A stretch of DNA of 64,000 bases from contig NZ_JAZHFS010000015.1 of the NCBI RefSeq assembly GCF_036541405.1, positions 51,366 to 115,365 of the forward strand, written 5' to 3'. Under the pieces are notes generated by a model, which saw nothing but the letters and a program-made list of their open reading frames with translations, made no database searches and was not told the origin of the DNA. Made by a program: the position numbers and the translations under genes. Numbering within the stretch: position 1 is the first letter of the stretch; every line of letters begins with the position of its first letter. This DNA is from Clostridium_AD frigoriphilum. GTDB taxonomy: Bacteria > Bacillota > Clostridia > Clostridiales > Clostridiaceae. Positions 48,353 to 56,877 of the stretch are shown one piece after another.

Positions 48353-49357
48353 ATGATGAGGGAATTTGAAATTGAAAGACAGTATGGCATTAAAATAGAA
48401 AGTATACGTCCTAACAAGGGAGTGTATTTGCTAAAGACAGATGATGGAGCTAAGTGTCTAAAAAAAATAAGTTACGGTACACAAAAACTTTTGTTTGTAT
48501 ACGGAGCTAAAGAGCATCTTGCAAACAATGGGTTTGACAAGGTGGATAGATATTTTTTGAATACTGAAGGGAATCCTTATGCATTAGTTAATGAAGATAT
48601 TTACACACTTTCAAAGTGGATAGATGGTCGCGAGTGTGATTTTCGAAATGAAGAGGATTTGGTTTTAGCTGCAAAAAACTTAGCTTTCATGCATATTGCA
48701 TCAAAGGGGTATGATCCACCAGAAAACAGTAAGTTAAAAACGGATCTTGGAAGATGGCCAAATTTAATGGAAAAAAGAATAAAGTCATTTGATAAAATGC
48801 AGGGCATGATTAGAAAAAAGAAGAATTTTAAAACAGATTTTGATATGAACTATATTAGGAGTGTAGAGGATCAAAAGATGCTCGGGAAAAGAGCTATGGC
48901 GATACTCGAGGACTCAAGATATTTTGACATATGTAGGCAAACAGAAGAAGAAAAAGGGTTTTGCCATCATGATTATACTTATCATAATATTATTGTTGAT
49001 AAAAATAATGATGTAAACATAATTGATTTTGATTATTGCAAAAGAGAAGTAAAAGCATATGATTTATCTAATTTTTTAATCAAAATGCTTAAAAAGCAGG
49101 ATTGGGACATAAAGTATGCTGAAATAGTATTAGAGGCATACAGTAGTGTAAATCCTCTGTCATTAGAAGAGTACAGACTTATATATGCATTTCTAGTATT
49201 CCCACAACGTTACTGGAGACTTTGCAATAGATACTACTATAATGAAGTTACGTGGATTCAAAACACTTTTAACAAGAAGATGGAGGAGTTAATTTCTGAA
49301 AAAGAAAGGTTTATGGTATTTATTGAAGATTATAAAAGAGTATTTAATCAGAAATAG
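48353..49357 (+). CDS. cotS: CotS-family spore coat kinase-like protein (module 2)
   Basis: 334 residues from ATG 48353 (or 48356), seven bases after GGGGTG. Motifs: FCHHDYTYHNIIVDKNNDV with D207, NIIDFDYCKREVKAYDLSNF, and the tail FPQRYWRLCNRYYYNEVTW. The N-lobe has GAKCLKKISYGTQKLLFVYG. Active-site residues are intact. It lies opposite the second glycosyltransferase gene and before yabG, and has its own terminator. Confidence 0.91.
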   Translation: MMREFEIERQYGIKIESIRPNKGVYLLKTDDGAKCLKKISYGTQKLLFVYGAKEHLANNGFDKVDRYFLNTEGNPYALVNEDIYTLSKWIDGRECDFRNEEDLVLAAKNLAFMHIASKGYDPPENSKLKTDLGRWPNLMEKRIKSFDKMQGMIRKKKNFKTDFDMNYIRSVEDQKMLGKRAMAILEDSRYFDICRQTEEEKGFCHHDYTYHNIIVDKNNDVNIIDFDYCKREVKAYDLSNFLIKMLKKQDWDIKYAEIVLEAYSSVNPLSLEEYRLIYAFLVFPQRYWRLCNRYYYNEVTWIQNTFNKKMEELISEKERFMVFIEDYKRVFNQK

Positions 49358-49376
49358 TATGAAGCACGCTATTCAT

Positions 49377-49413
49377 TAAAGTTATGTAGATGAAATATTT
49401 ACATAACTTTTTC
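49377..49413 (+). terminator. Terminator of the second-module cotS
   Basis: AAAGTTATGTA pairs with TACATAACTTT, followed by TT. Confidence 0.75.
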
Positions 49414-49476
49414 ATGCTCACCTATTAGCTATAATTTCATACTATATAGTATGGAATTAAATGTGGAGGTGGTTTT

Positions 49477-50391
49477 GTGAAAATAGGAGATATTGTAGTA
49501 AGGAAATCTTACGGCGGAGACATTACTTTTAAAATAATGGATGTTGTGATAAGAGATAATAAAGATGTGTTTTTACTTAAGGGAATAAATTTAAGAATAG
49601 AGGCGGATTCAACAAGCGACGATTTACAATTAGTATCAGAAGATGTTATTTATGAAATTGACAGGGTTTTTAATAAAAAAGTAAATGAATCTATTAAGAA
49701 AATATTAATTAATAGGGTTAAAGGAACTAGGGGAGATAAATCAGAAGCAATTGATTTTAAAGGAAAAATTAAAGAATTACAATCAAAGAAAGAAAAATAC
49801 AAAGACTACAAAAATAAAAATATGACTTTCGGAAGACCAGGAAAAATATTGCATGTAGATGGTGACTCTGAATACTTAGAAGTTTGTCTAAAGACTTATA
49901 AACAGTTATCTTTGGATGCTGTAGGTAGAGTAATATCTGAAAAAGACCAAGCAAATGAGATAGTAAATCTTGTTAAAGAAGTTAAGCCTGATATAGTAGT
50001 GATTACGGGGCATGATGGCATGGTGAAGGGAATAAGCGATTATATGAATTTAGATAATTATAGAAATTCAAAATATTTTGTAGAGACGGTTATTGCCCTT
50101 AGATCTTATAATAGTAACTATGATGATTTAGTTATCTTTGCAGGTGCATGTCAATCGTGTTATGAGGCAATTTTAGATGCCGGTGCTAATTTCGCTAGTG
50201 CTCCAAATCGTGTTCTAATCCATTGTTTAGATCCTGTTTTAGTTTCAGAGAAGATAGCCTATACAAATATAGAAACAGTTGTAGCTATAGAAGACGTTAT
50301 AGAAAATACTATAACAGGACTTGCGGGTATAGGTGGATTACAAACTAGAGGTAAGTATAGAGAGGGGTTTCCTAAATCACAGTATATATAG
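49477..50391 (+). CDS. yabG: Sporulation-specific protease YabG
   Basis: 304 residues, GTG start at 49477 with GTGGAGGTGG. It is a cysteine protease of the mother cell that processes coat proteins in Bacillus and cortex-germination proteins in clostridia. The N-terminus KIGDIVVRKSYGGDITFKIM, the centre GRPGKILHVDGDSEYLEVCL and PDIVVITGHDGMVKGISDYM, and the end LVIFAGACQSCYEAILDAGA, NFASAPNRVLIHCLDPVLVS are family hallmarks. His in TGHDG and Cys in ACQSC are the likely catalytic pair. Its position beside the CotS cluster and upstream of veg and ispE follows the usual clostridial order. Confidence 0.96.
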   Translation: MKIGDIVVRKSYGGDITFKIMDVVIRDNKDVFLLKGINLRIEADSTSDDLQLVSEDVIYEIDRVFNKKVNESIKKILINRVKGTRGDKSEAIDFKGKIKELQSKKEKYKDYKNKNMTFGRPGKILHVDGDSEYLEVCLKTYKQLSLDAVGRVISEKDQANEIVNLVKEVKPDIVVITGHDGMVKGISDYMNLDNYRNSKYFVETVIALRSYNSNYDDLVIFAGACQSCYEAILDAGANFASAPNRVLIHCLDPVLVSEKIAYTNIETVVAIEDVIENTITGLAGIGGLQTRGKYREGFPKSQYI

Positions 50392-50580
50392 AGGGATGTA
50401 ATAAAGGGATTTATATATAAAATATAATACAATTAACGTTAAACTGGAGTTTTAGGGGGTAAAGGTTCATAAAATAGATGAAAATTAATTATATGACTAA
50501 TAATCCATGAAAATGAATTTTGTTAACACAAAATCAGCATTGACAAAATTGTTATAGTAGTGATAAAATGTTATGCCTAC

Positions 50581-50609
50581 TTGACAAAAACAAAAATATG
50601 ATATATAAT
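50581..50609 (+). promoter_or_regulatory. Consensus sigma-A promoter of veg
   Basis: TTGACA (50581-50586), a 17-bp spacer and TATAAT (50604-50609): a perfect match to consensus, 29 bases before the start codon. A second TTGACA at 50540-50545 with TAAAAT 18 bp later suggests a tandem promoter. The veg promoter of B. subtilis is likewise very strong. Confidence 0.85.
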
Positions 50610-50637
50610 ATAGAATGTGGAAAGAGGGTGTTTTGCA

Positions 50638-50874
50638 GTGGAAAAAATTAATGTATTGACCTCAATAAAAGATGAAATTGAAAGTCATGTTGGCGAGAGA
50701 GTAACACTTAAAGCTAATGGCGGAAGAAGAAAAATTCTTGTGGATAATGGAGTTATTGAAAAGACATATCCAAATATTTTTGTTATTAGATTAGAAAAAG
50801 ACACCCACAGGACTGTGACGTATAGTTATTCAGATGTTTTGACAAAGACGGTTCAAATAGTTTTTGCAGGATAA
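50638..50874 (+). CDS. veg: Veg family protein
   Basis: 78 residues from GTG 50638, seven bases after GAGGGTG; GTG 50617 is in frame but lies at the expected transcription start. EKINVLTSIKDEIESHVGER, then VTLKANGGRRKILVDNGVIE, KTYPNIFVIRL is the Veg pattern. In B. subtilis Veg influences biofilm formation and spore outgrowth. The molecule is a small SH3-like barrel. It is monocistronic between a consensus promoter and a terminator. Confidence 0.95.
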   Translation: MEKINVLTSIKDEIESHVGERVTLKANGGRRKILVDNGVIEKTYPNIFVIRLEKDTHRTVTYSYSDVLTKTVQIVFAG

Positions 50875-50902
50875 GCGATACTGTATCATAGTATCGTTTT
50901 TT
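50875..50902 (+). terminator. Terminator of veg
   Basis: CGATACT GTATCAT AGTATCG is followed by TTTTTT. Confidence 0.9.
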
Positions 50903-51155
50903 ATATTTATAAATTAATCTTATGAATTTAGGATTAACAAGGCATATATTAGGTGAAATGCATTTAGTTAGCAATAACAATGTGTTTTACATGATATATG
51001 TTTTTTTATGTAAAAATATGATGAATTATGTTATACGATTATAAAAAATAAATATCATATTTTGATCACTATTTATATATATATTATATAGTAGGTATTT
51101 TAGGAGGGTAGCGATGTGTAAATGTTACCCCAATAGAAATACAAGGAGGTATAAT

Positions 51156-52718
51156 ATGGAGATAAATTTAATTAAGGAAAATATTGAATATGAACAATTA
51201 CTAGGAGAAAACACTGTTGATACAGTGGTGAAAGAGGAATACGTGATACCGGATACTCATCCAGATGTAAAAGAAATTCTTATGTTAGATGTTAAAGTTT
51301 CTATAAACTCTAAAGAAATAATTCAAGATAAAGTATTTTTAGAAGGTGAAATTCAATATAATGTTCTTTATATTACAAAAGATCAAGAGCACAGCGATGT
51401 TGAGAATGTTGTATATAATTCTAAATTTTCAAATACAGTAGATATAGTGGGTGCGATGCCTGAAATGCTTTGTGATGCTGAGTGTTTTGTAGAACATATG
51501 GAGTGCAGAATAGTTAATGAGAGAAAAATATGCCTAGAGGGTATTTTAAAATCAAAATCTGAAATATATAAAAATTATAATTTCCAAATAGTTAAAGATA
51601 TCGAAGCAGTTAAGGATGTACAATATTTAAAAAATCCTACTAGTATAGATAAGGTAACAAAGAATTTTGAAGGTGAACTTATTGGTAAAGCTAATATAAA
51701 AGTTCCAATGGAGAAACCAGAGATTGCTAAAATTATAAAGTGTGATGTTAATATTCATAAAAAAGAAGTGAAATTATACGAAGGAAAAATTCAACTTAAT
51801 GCATATGCGCTTATTAATATGATATATAAGGGCAAAGATAGTAGGGAGCTAATTTATGTTGAACACGAAGTTATGGTAAATAAGGAATTAGATTTTGAAG
51901 ACGTAAAGCCTTATATGGATAATTATACAGATTTTAAGGTAGATGCGATGGAGTATGATATTAAGGAAGATGACTTAGGAGAAAAAAGAATTATTGATGT
52001 AGAGTTTATAATAAAAACTAATACACGGGGTATGTATAAAGAAGAAGTGGATATGATTGAAGATGTGTATTCACCAACTACGATGCTTGAGATGGATAAA
52101 AAAGATTATGGTCTTAATGTAATGCAAGGACAATTATTAACGGAAACATTAGTTAAGGGTGATATAGAACTAGATAGTAGTAGAAGCGTACCAAGTAAGA
52201 TTATTATGACTAATGCGACTGTTTGTATAACGGATAAAAAGGTAATAGAGGATAAGGTTGTAATTGACGGTATAATGAATGTAACGGTGTTATACAGAAG
52301 TGATGATGAAGAAAAATATTTATCTGCTGTATCTGAGGAGATTCCTTTCACATGTGGAGCTGATATATTAGGATCTAAGATAAATATGAGCAGCATGTGT
52401 AGAGTATCAATGGAAAATATAAATGTAGATATTGAGGCAGGAAATATAGCAGTTAGGGCTGTTGTAAAAGTATATGTACGTGTAAATTATATGGTACAAA
52501 AGAAATTCTTAGTTGATGTTTATCCAATAGAGGGTGAAGTACCTGCGAAAAGAGCGAGTGTTACTATTTATGTAGTCCAAGTTGCGGATACATTGTGGAA
52601 AATAGCTAAAAAATATAATACTACAATTCAAGACATTGCAAGAGTTAATCAAATAGAAGATCCTAATGTTATAAAAGTTTCACAAAAACTTATAATACCA
52701 GGTAGAATAATTATATAA
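51156..52718 (+). CDS. SPOCS (DUF3794) and LysM spore-associated protein
   Basis: 520 residues from ATG 51156 (AAGGAGGT five bases upstream). MEINLIKENIEYEQLLGENT starts the SPOCS family. Three successive DUF3794 repeats follow: one with VVKEEYVIPDTHPDVKEILM, a second around residues 150-310, and a third with VYSPTTMLEMDKKDYGLNVM. A C-terminal LysM domain (YVVQVADTLWKIAKKYNTTI, QDIARVNQIEDPNVIKVSQK) binds glycan. This is the clostridial relative of SpoVID/SafA-type coat scaffolds, suggesting a link between coat and cortex. A second start, ATG 51114, with its own AGGAGGG would add the peptide MCKCYPNRNTRRYN; the conserved start is the internal one. Confidence 0.93.
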   Translation: MEINLIKENIEYEQLLGENTVDTVVKEEYVIPDTHPDVKEILMLDVKVSINSKEIIQDKVFLEGEIQYNVLYITKDQEHSDVENVVYNSKFSNTVDIVGAMPEMLCDAECFVEHMECRIVNERKICLEGILKSKSEIYKNYNFQIVKDIEAVKDVQYLKNPTSIDKVTKNFEGELIGKANIKVPMEKPEIAKIIKCDVNIHKKEVKLYEGKIQLNAYALINMIYKGKDSRELIYVEHEVMVNKELDFEDVKPYMDNYTDFKVDAMEYDIKEDDLGEKRIIDVEFIIKTNTRGMYKEEVDMIEDVYSPTTMLEMDKKDYGLNVMQGQLLTETLVKGDIELDSSRSVPSKIIMTNATVCITDKKVIEDKVVIDGIMNVTVLYRSDDEEKYLSAVSEEIPFTCGADILGSKINMSSMCRVSMENINVDIEAGNIAVRAVVKVYVRVNYMVQKKFLVDVYPIEGEVPAKRASVTIYVVQVADTLWKIAKKYNTTIQDIARVNQIEDPNVIKVSQKLIIPGRIII

Positions 52719-52768
52719 CTAAAATGTCTTTATCGACTTAAAAAACTGATATTTCTTTTAGATGGAAT

Positions 52769-52808
52769 TAGCCCCAATGTGTTGTAAATAACACACTGGG
52801 GCTTTAAT
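52769..52808 (+). terminator. Terminator of the SPOCS-LysM gene
   Basis: AGCCCCAATGTGTT pairs with AACACACTGGGGCT, followed by TTAATT. Confidence 0.8.
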
Positions 52809-52882
52809 TATAGTATCTTATTTTAAATTATATGTAGCAATATTAATTTTGTTGTAATATACTAATTTTAATGACAATAGTG

Positions 52883-52930
52883 TAAATCTCCTTCTGAAGT
52901 CGTTAATGCAACGACCTAGGAGATGATTTA
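52883..52930. repeat. Dispersed inverted-repeat element, short copy, upstream of ispE
   Basis: TAAATC..TCCT at the left and AGGAGATGATTTA at the right are inverted, and GTCGTT/AACGAC pair inside around AATGC, giving a strong hairpin. On the minus strand it reads TTAAATCATCTCCT ... TTAACGACTTCAGAAGGA, shared with the element at 38260-38370. It lies 44 bases before ispE. Confidence 0.6.
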
Positions 52931-52973
52931 AGCGGTAGCTTGAGAAACTGTTAATAAGAGTTGGAGGAAAATC

Positions 52974-53816
52974 ATGTTAGTAAAAGCTTATGGAAAAATA
53001 AACATATCTTTAGATGTAGTAGGTAAAAGAGAAGATGGGTATCATCTACTAAAAATGATTATGCAAAATGTAGATTTATATGATTCTTTGTCCTTTCAAA
53101 AATGTAATAAGGGTATTAATATAAGCTGTAATAAACCTTACATACCTACAGATGAGAAAAATCTAGTGTATAAAGCTGCACAACTTTTTATGGATACTTA
53201 TGATATTCATGAAGGCATAAACATATATCTTAAAAAAAATATCCCGGTTGCGGCAGGTATGGCAGGTGGGAGTGCAGATGCAGCAGCTGTTTTAAAGGCA
53301 CTTCCGCAGATCTTTAAAATAGATGTTGATGTTAATGAACTTATGAAGCTTGGCGTAAAAATAGGGGCAGATGTTCCTTATTGCATAATGGGAGGAACTG
53401 CATTGTGTGAGGGGATAGGAGAAATTATTACTCCTCTTAAGCCATTTAAAAATCAAATTTTAGTGCTTGTAAAACCTAATTTTGGAGTATCAACAAAGGA
53501 AGTTTTTAAAAATTTAGATGTTACCAAAATTTTTAAGCATCCAGATACTGATTCAATAATTAAGGCTATGGAACAAGAAAACGTAGAGGCTGTATGTAAC
53601 GGCATGAAAAACTTGCTTGAAAATGTTACTTTAAGAAAATATCCCGTGCTTAAAAGGATAAAAGAAGATATGATTAAAATGGGTGCGATGGGTTCTATGA
53701 TGAGTGGAAGCGGACCTACGATATTTGCTTTCTTCGATGATATGTTAAAAGCTCAAAGGTGTTATGATAAATTTAAAATTCAATATAAAGAAATATATTT
53801 AACAAGAACAATTTAG
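52974..53816 (+). CDS. ispE: 4-diphosphocytidyl-2-C-methyl-D-erythritol kinase
   Basis: 280 residues, ATG 52974 with TTGGAGG. It phosphorylates the 2-hydroxyl of CDP-methylerythritol in the MEP isoprenoid pathway. GHMP kinase motifs: KAYGKINISLDVVGKREDGY (substrate), PVAAGMAGGSADAAAVLKAL (ATP loop) and MGSMMSGSGPTIFAFF. The length is normal for the family. In clostridia ispE commonly sits in this position near veg and yabG, as it does in Bacillus. The hairpin element before it may affect its leader. Confidence 0.97.
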   Translation: MLVKAYGKINISLDVVGKREDGYHLLKMIMQNVDLYDSLSFQKCNKGINISCNKPYIPTDEKNLVYKAAQLFMDTYDIHEGINIYLKKNIPVAAGMAGGSADAAAVLKALPQIFKIDVDVNELMKLGVKIGADVPYCIMGGTALCEGIGEIITPLKPFKNQILVLVKPNFGVSTKEVFKNLDVTKIFKHPDTDSIIKAMEQENVEAVCNGMKNLLENVTLRKYPVLKRIKEDMIKMGAMGSMMSGSGPTIFAFFDDMLKAQRCYDKFKIQYKEIYLTRTI

Positions 53817-53841
53817 ATATAATTTTTTAGGAGAACATAAG

Positions 53842-53879
53842 AACGTGCAAAAATCATTTGTGATTTTTGCACGTTTTTT
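53842..53879 (+). terminator. Terminator of ispE
   Basis: AACGTGCAAAAATCA pairs perfectly with TGATTTTTGCACGTT, followed by TTTT. Confidence 0.94.
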
Positions 53880-54022
53880 ATATTTATTACCATGTATCTA
53901 AGTGAATATTTTTTGCAAGTGTCGTAAAAACTAGCTGTGTAAAATAAAAATAAAAATATTCAAGTATAGGCTTTTTATAACTTGAATTAATTTGTTAATT
54001 ATACTAAAACAAGGAGTGAAAA

Positions 54023-54214
54023 ATGAGGATATTAGGTTTGTTTGATATATATTTTTTAGCAATGATGCTGATTGAAGGCACCGTTGTACTTACCGTAGAT
54101 GCTAGATTTTTTAAGAAGTCTGGCAGTGTGATTCTTAGTAGAAAAGCGCACACCATAGGCTGGACTACGATAATTATAGCTATCATTTTATTTACACTAA
54201 GGTGGATCTTTTGA
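54023..54214 (+). CDS. Small two-helix membrane protein, CLC_0170 family
   Basis: 63 residues, ATG 54023 with AAGGAGTG. The first helix is about residues 4-26 (LGLFDIYFLAMMLIEGTVVL). A basic loop follows (RFFKKSGSVILSRKAHTIG). The second helix is about 45-62 (WTTIIIAIILFTLRWIF). This matches a clostridial family found just upstream of spore germination receptor genes. It starts 49 bases before the gerAA homologue and shares its direction, so it probably belongs to the germination operon. Its role is not established. Confidence 0.8.
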   Translation: MRILGLFDIYFLAMMLIEGTVVLTVDARFFKKSGSVILSRKAHTIGWTTIIIAIILFTLRWIF

Positions 54215-54263
54215 TAAGTGCGAACATTTAGATAATACATATATATATAAGGAAGTGAAGCTT

Positions 54264-55724
54264 ATGAAGGAAACAATAAACGATAAAATTGAATTAAAAG
54301 CAGAAAAAAATATTGAATACCTAAAAGAGCTTTTACAAGATAACTCGGATATGATTTTTAGAACTTTTAATGTAGGAAAGTGGGAGGCCTCATTAGTCTA
54401 TATAGATGGAATGGCAGATAAACTGCTACTTGATCATTATGTATTAGAGCCACTAATGCTTGCTGCAAATGGAATAGAGGATGTAGAAGAAATAAAAGAC
54501 AATGTGCTTGCAGTCACTGATATGCGAGAAGTGAAAAAAATGAGTGAAGGAGTTAATGCTGCGCTTTCTGGTGACACATTAATGTTTATAGATGGCTTAG
54601 ACTGCGCCTATGTTATTGCTTCGCGTTCTTGGCCTGCTAGAGGGGTAGGTGATCCATCTGGTGAAACCGTAATTCGCGGAGCTAGGGAAGGGTTTACAGA
54701 AACTATAAGATTTAATACCGCTTTAATTAGAAGACGGATTAGAGATACTAGGCTACGAATTAAGCGTAAAACCTTAGGAACTAGATCTAAAACAGATGTT
54801 GTTATTATGTATATTGACGACATAGTAAATAAAGGAGTACTTGATGAGCTTGAGCACCGAATAGATAAAATAAACATTGATGCAGTTTTTGATAGTGCAT
54901 ACATTGAGCAGTTAATAGAGGATAATAAATATTCGCCTTTTCCTCAAATACAAAGCACAGAGAGGCCGGATGTAGTAGCTGCAGCTTTATACGAGGGAAG
55001 AGTAGCACTTCTTGTGGATAATTCTCCATTTGCAATTATTGTTCCAGCTACATTACCTAATTTATTTCAATCACCTGATGATTATTATCAGAGATGGATG
55101 CATGGTTCTATAGTTAGATTTATAAGGATGATTTCTATTTTTATTTCTCTTACAGCGCCAGCACTTTATGTAGCAATCACATCTTATCATGCAGATATTA
55201 TACCTACTAAATTAGCCTATGCTATAGCGGCGTCAAGAGAAGGTGTTCCATTCCCGGCATTTATAGAGGCTATAATTATGGAGATATTTTTTGCGCTACT
55301 TATGGAGGCTGTGGTTAGGTTGCCAAGGCCCATTGGAGCAACTATTGGTATAGTTGGAGGACTTGTTATAGGTCAGTCCGCAGTAAGTGCAGGAATAGTT
55401 AGTCCAATAATGATAATTATTGTGGCGATTACTGCTATTACTACGTTTGTAACCCCAAGCTATGAGGTCTCAACAGCTTTTAGACTTGTTAGATTTTTGC
55501 TTATTATAGCTTCGGCAATTATAGGTTTCTATGGAATAATGATTGGGCTTATTGTACTTCTCATTCATCTAGTTAGAATGAAAAGCTTTGGAGTACCTTA
55601 TTTAGCTCCAGCAGTTAATACTAATATTAAAGATTTGAAAGATATGTATATTAGAGAGCCAATATCTGAACTAAAAGAGAGGCCAAAATATATGGAAACG
55701 GGAGATAAGATAAGACAGAAATAG
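54264..55724 (+). CDS. gerAA: Spore germination receptor subunit A (GerA family)
   Basis: 486 residues from ATG 54264; GTG 54255 is inside the GGAAGTGAAG site. The N-terminal soluble domain contains NSDMIFRTFNVGKWEASLVY, the conserved SRSWPARGVGDPSGETVIRG AREGF, and VDNSPFAIIVPATLPNLFQS. The C-terminal part has about five transmembrane helices (RMISIFISLTAPALYVAITS, LMEAVVRLPRPIGATIGIVGG). It forms the germinant receptor with the B and C subunits in the inner spore membrane. The gene order A-B-C downstream is the classic gerA arrangement. Confidence 0.96.
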   Translation: MKETINDKIELKAEKNIEYLKELLQDNSDMIFRTFNVGKWEASLVYIDGMADKLLLDHYVLEPLMLAANGIEDVEEIKDNVLAVTDMREVKKMSEGVNAALSGDTLMFIDGLDCAYVIASRSWPARGVGDPSGETVIRGAREGFTETIRFNTALIRRRIRDTRLRIKRKTLGTRSKTDVVIMYIDDIVNKGVLDELEHRIDKINIDAVFDSAYIEQLIEDNKYSPFPQIQSTERPDVVAAALYEGRVALLVDNSPFAIIVPATLPNLFQSPDDYYQRWMHGSIVRFIRMISIFISLTAPALYVAITSYHADIIPTKLAYAIAASREGVPFPAFIEAIIMEIFFALLMEAVVRLPRPIGATIGIVGGLVIGQSAVSAGIVSPIMIIIVAITAITTFVTPSYEVSTAFRLVRFLLIIASAIIGFYGIMIGLIVLLIHLVRMKSFGVPYLAPAVNTNIKDLKDMYIREPISELKERPKYMETGDKIRQK

Positions 55725-55761
55725 ATTGAATCGCTTTTTATTTGGAGGTGAATATTATATT

Positions 55762-56877
55762 ATGGCAGATAGAGAAAAAGTTGAGGATTTTGGACTATTT
55801 ACAACCATTGTGGTAGCGATAGTTGGTGTAGGAATTTTTTCTGCTCCAAGGGAAGTCATAAATAAAGTAGATAGTGATGCGTGGATAGTTACTATAATTT
55901 GTGGGATAATAATTTCTTTATTATTGTATCTTATATACAAGGTAATGAAGAAAAATAACTTCGAGGATTTCACAAGTATATTACAAAATAATTTTGGTAA
56001 GATTTTTGGAGGGATGGTTGCTATTACTTTTTCAATTTATAGCATATTCATTGTGTCCCTTGGGATGAGGGAGTTCGTCGAAGTAATTAAACTATATTTA
56101 TTAAGGCGAACTCCTACAGAATTTATTATAATGATCACTATTTTGACCGCTACATATTTAGTAAGAGGTGAAATAGGTGATTTAATTAAGTTTAATGAAA
56201 TATCATTTTGGGTTATGTTTATTCCAGCATTTGCAGTGCTAATACTCACTGTAATAAATGCGGACTTCACAAATTTATTACCAGTACTTCACAATAAGCC
56301 ATCTGAATATTTTAAGGCTTCTAAATATATTCTGTTTTGTTTTGGTGGAATAGAAATAGCATACCTTGTTCTTCCATATGTTAAAAATAAAAAAGATTGT
56401 TTAGGTGTTTTAAAAAAGAGTGTAACATTTGTAACAGTCTTTTATTTGATAATAATGATTTTTGTTTTAGCTGTGTTTTCTAAAGCGCAGAGTAAAGTGT
56501 TATTATGGCCAACTATTACTATGATAAAGTCATTAGATATACCAGACACGTTTATAGAACATTGGGAAGGGGTAGTTATGGCATTTTGGATATTCTTTTA
56601 TTTCACAACATTTGTTAATACTTATTTCTTCTCGTGTGAAATTATAAAAAATGTAGTTAAGTTAAAGGATACTAAGTTATCTTCGCTTTTAATAATGCCT
56701 ATTGTTTATGTCATATCGTTATATCCAAAGAATATAGCAGAAATTTATGATTTACAATTTAAAACGACTCCTGTGTTATTAACAGCGATATTTCTTTTTG
56801 TAGTGTTACCGATCCTCATTTTAATTATAGGTAAAGGTAAAGATCGCGGAAGGGGGGAAAGCAAAGATGAAATTTAA
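55762..56877 (+). CDS. gerAB: Spore germination receptor subunit B (GerAB, APC-type)
   Basis: 371 residues from ATG 55762 with TTGGAGGTG about 12 bases upstream; TTG 55726 would add 12 residues without a site. Ten transmembrane helices of the amino acid permease fold, starting VEDFGLFTTIVVAIVGVGIF, then SAPREVI, as in GerAB/GerKB proteins. The subunit binds the germinant amino acid. It follows gerAA after 37 bases and overlaps gerAC by 11 bases. Confidence 0.95.
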   Translation: MADREKVEDFGLFTTIVVAIVGVGIFSAPREVINKVDSDAWIVTIICGIIISLLLYLIYKVMKKNNFEDFTSILQNNFGKIFGGMVAITFSIYSIFIVSLGMREFVEVIKLYLLRRTPTEFIIMITILTATYLVRGEIGDLIKFNEISFWVMFIPAFAVLILTVINADFTNLLPVLHNKPSEYFKASKYILFCFGGIEIAYLVLPYVKNKKDCLGVLKKSVTFVTVFYLIIMIFVLAVFSKAQSKVLLWPTITMIKSLDIPDTFIEHWEGVVMAFWIFFYFTTFVNTYFFSCEIIKNVVKLKDTKLSSLLIMPIVYVISLYPKNIAEIYDLQFKTTPVLLTAIFLFVVLPILILIIGKGKDRGRGESKDEI

